DNA from: Cladocopium goreaui | Taxonomy: Eukaryota > Sar > Dinophyceae > Suessiales > Symbiodiniaceae | DNA length: 64,000 nt | Assembly (NCBI GenBank): GCA_947184155.2 | Contig: CAMXCT020006581.1 | Coordinates: 252,768-316,767, forward strand | Direction of reading: 5' to 3' | In this document: positions 55,801-58,800 of the stretch, piece after piece | Numbering within the stretch: the stretch's first letter is position 1 | Layout of the letters: each line of letters starts with the position of its first letter | Notes under the pieces: model-generated | What the model was told of the DNA's origin: nothing | The model's input: only the letters and a program-made list of their open reading frames with translations | The model's database searches: none | Made by a program: the position numbers and the translations under genes

Positions 55801-58800
55801 ACCCACTGGCCTGGTACTAGGCCGGTGAAGTCAGTCACTTTCCAAAAACTGGCTTCAAATGCACCAGATAGCTCCAACAAACATGATGCCTAAACAGCCT
55901 AAACAGCCAACAAACATGTTTTTTAAAGATGTTGTTTGGATGCTTTGGCCACTTGAAAAGGCAGAGGCCTATCACCATTCATATTCACCTGCAAGATGCC
56001 CCATTTCCAGGCAGAAGGCCCCCCAGGGCCCCCAAGATATGCTGCATGGAATCAAGCAACTGACTGGGCCCATCTTGCTGTAAGTCTTGTGCTCCATCTT
56101 GATTATCCAGTTGCTGGGTAAATCCCCATTCACAACCCGCCGATGGTTCGGAACATGTTTTTTTCCATATATATTGGGAATGTTATCATCCCAACTGAAG
56201 AACTCATATTTTTCAGAGGGATTGAAACCACCCACCAGATATTATTAACCATCATTAACCATATAATAACCATTAATATTAACCATTGTTAACCAGGTAT
56301 ATTAACCATATAATAACCATTAATATTAACCAATCAACCAATATCATATTTGCATCCGGTATTTCCTCTGATCTTCCGGTTGTTGAAATCGACCGTGCCC
56401 ATGAGGACGCCGAAATGGTGCTTGAGGCCTTCTATCGTCCGGGAACCAGCGCCCACGCTGACTTCACTCGTGGTCAATTGAATTGTGCCACTCAGTTTTG
56501 TGACTGAATTAGCTTTCACTTATAATTTGATAATTAGATAAATTATACACACTTTTGAATCTCACCAACTTCGCGATTCATGATGGATTGTTCAGACTAA
56601 AATGTGAACACACAGAGAACATCAGCAATGACACTCCGTCACTGATTCCCGGAGTTCTCGCATTGTGAGTTTGGCTGCAAATCATCTACAAAGCAACATG
56701 GAGACCAGTACCAAAACATATTTCACCCATGCAGGCGACCGTGCAAAGTCTGATTTTGGTGGCATTTCTCGCATGCACATGGACCTTCAATAGATAGATA
56801 TACACCTGTGTGCCAACTTAGCTACCTTTGTTAGCTATTTCTGCTTGACGATGCTAAGAAGTGATCTCCAAAGGTAATGATGAGTGGTTGTCTGGTTGGT
56901 GGTTTGGAACATGGCTTTTATTTTTTCCATATATTGGGAATGTCATCATCCCACCTGACGAACTCATATTTTTCAGAGGGGTAGGCTCAACCACCAACCA
57001 GGTACACTATAATGTGGGTAAAACAATGCCATAAACCAGCCATGACTGGGAATGGTAACCATAGCACCTATAAAGCCACAAAAAATATTTCTTCGATTCC
57101 ATGCATCCATCAGATGAGGTGCACGTCGCCCTTTTTACGCACAGCGGAAGGTGCTGCCCTGCTTCGTGACGGTGTCCAACTGAAGCTATCTGGATAAAGG
57201 GAAACCGAAGCTATGTGAATTCCTGGAACATTCAGAGAAACTGTGGATGAATTTCAACGGGAATGATGAGCGAGTCGATTTTGTTTAGCCATTTTGATGG
57301 AGGTATATGTCAGATCGCAAGATGTGATTTTCAAAGTGCCATCCATGTTTGCTTATGGTCCGAAACATTTCCTGCATGGCTTCAATACAAAAGGGCCACC
57401 GTACGGCTGGAACTTGGTGCTCCTGGCAAGTTGGTTGGATCTCATCCCGTTTCTGGGACCAGGGCGAAGTTACCCGCTAATGATCGCTAATGGCGAAGTT
57501 ACAAGATTCAGCCATATGTTCCATAAGAAAACGAGGTACTGCAACAAAAATCTTAGTGCTTGCGCTTCTTTTACCTTGTAACGTCTAAGTTCCACCCATG
57601 TTGACAATGTCTTGATCAGGAGCGCATGATACAACAGATATCTCACCAGGCGAGTGTGAAAGTGGAGTGGGAGGAATCGTGACCTCGCTGGAACCATATT
57701 ACTCTCTGGTGAGAAAACATAGCTATTGAAAATAGTCATTTAGTTCGTTGATTTACCCATTAAACATGTTGATTTTCCATAGTCATGTTAGTTTACCGGT
57801 ATAATTTACCCAGAATCACGTTTTACAACTTTATTCTGCTGCCACAACAAGTTTTGCCACGGAAATCTGGTAGATGAACATATTTGTCGAGTGGTTTTGC
57901 GTTACCAATGTTGGCTGGTTTTGGGCTGCGTGTTTAGAAACAGTACTATTTCCATCTATTTCCTACATCACAGTGAAGCACGGCTGCATTTTTTCCTGCC
58001 AGACTTTGGCATACCCTTGGCACCTGTTGGTTTGGGCTGCCCTGCGTTACGTGATTTTGATAGCATGGGATATCCATCTCACACCCAACAGACTGGTGAC
58101 TGGTGATTCCGCAACATTAGTCCCATCAACTGGACTGGAGCCACCACCTCATATGTTAATTTTGTCATTTATGTTTTCACATCATTGAATTTGCCATTTT
58201 AGATGCTTGTACAACTTGTATCACAATAGTACAAAGTAGAAAATGCTACAAACTACTTCTGAAATTCTGTGCTTCATCATGTTTTACCATATTTTTTATC
58301 AATGTGTTTACCATGTTTTTTTTAACCATGATCTTCCTTGTTGTTTCACGGCCGGTCGCGGGACACGCTGGCGTAACCTTAGCGTTGAAGGTTCAACGGC
58401 TGGAGAACCAGTTGCGGTGCATTCAGATGCCTCCTGGCGTCGTCCTGGCCATGTTTTTCTTTGTTCGATGGGAAACACCAATGGCCATGTTTTGTTAGTA
58501 GAGCAAGAATACACCACCTATTATATAACATATAGTATATAATATATGATATACTATAAAATAATATAATTTAATATAATATGAATATGTATAAATATAA
58601 ATATAAATATAAATACTATGTGCCCTGTATTATATATGTTGATGGTTTAAAGAGCCCATGAAAATGGATGAACATGGTGAGTCATTGGGGAAGGTTTACT
58701 ATTGTTTTACTAAGCATGATAGTGAACTCAATAGAAATTGAGCAAGTGATGAGGATGCCAGGCATCCCAAATGATGATTAACACATCCATGTGTGCTACC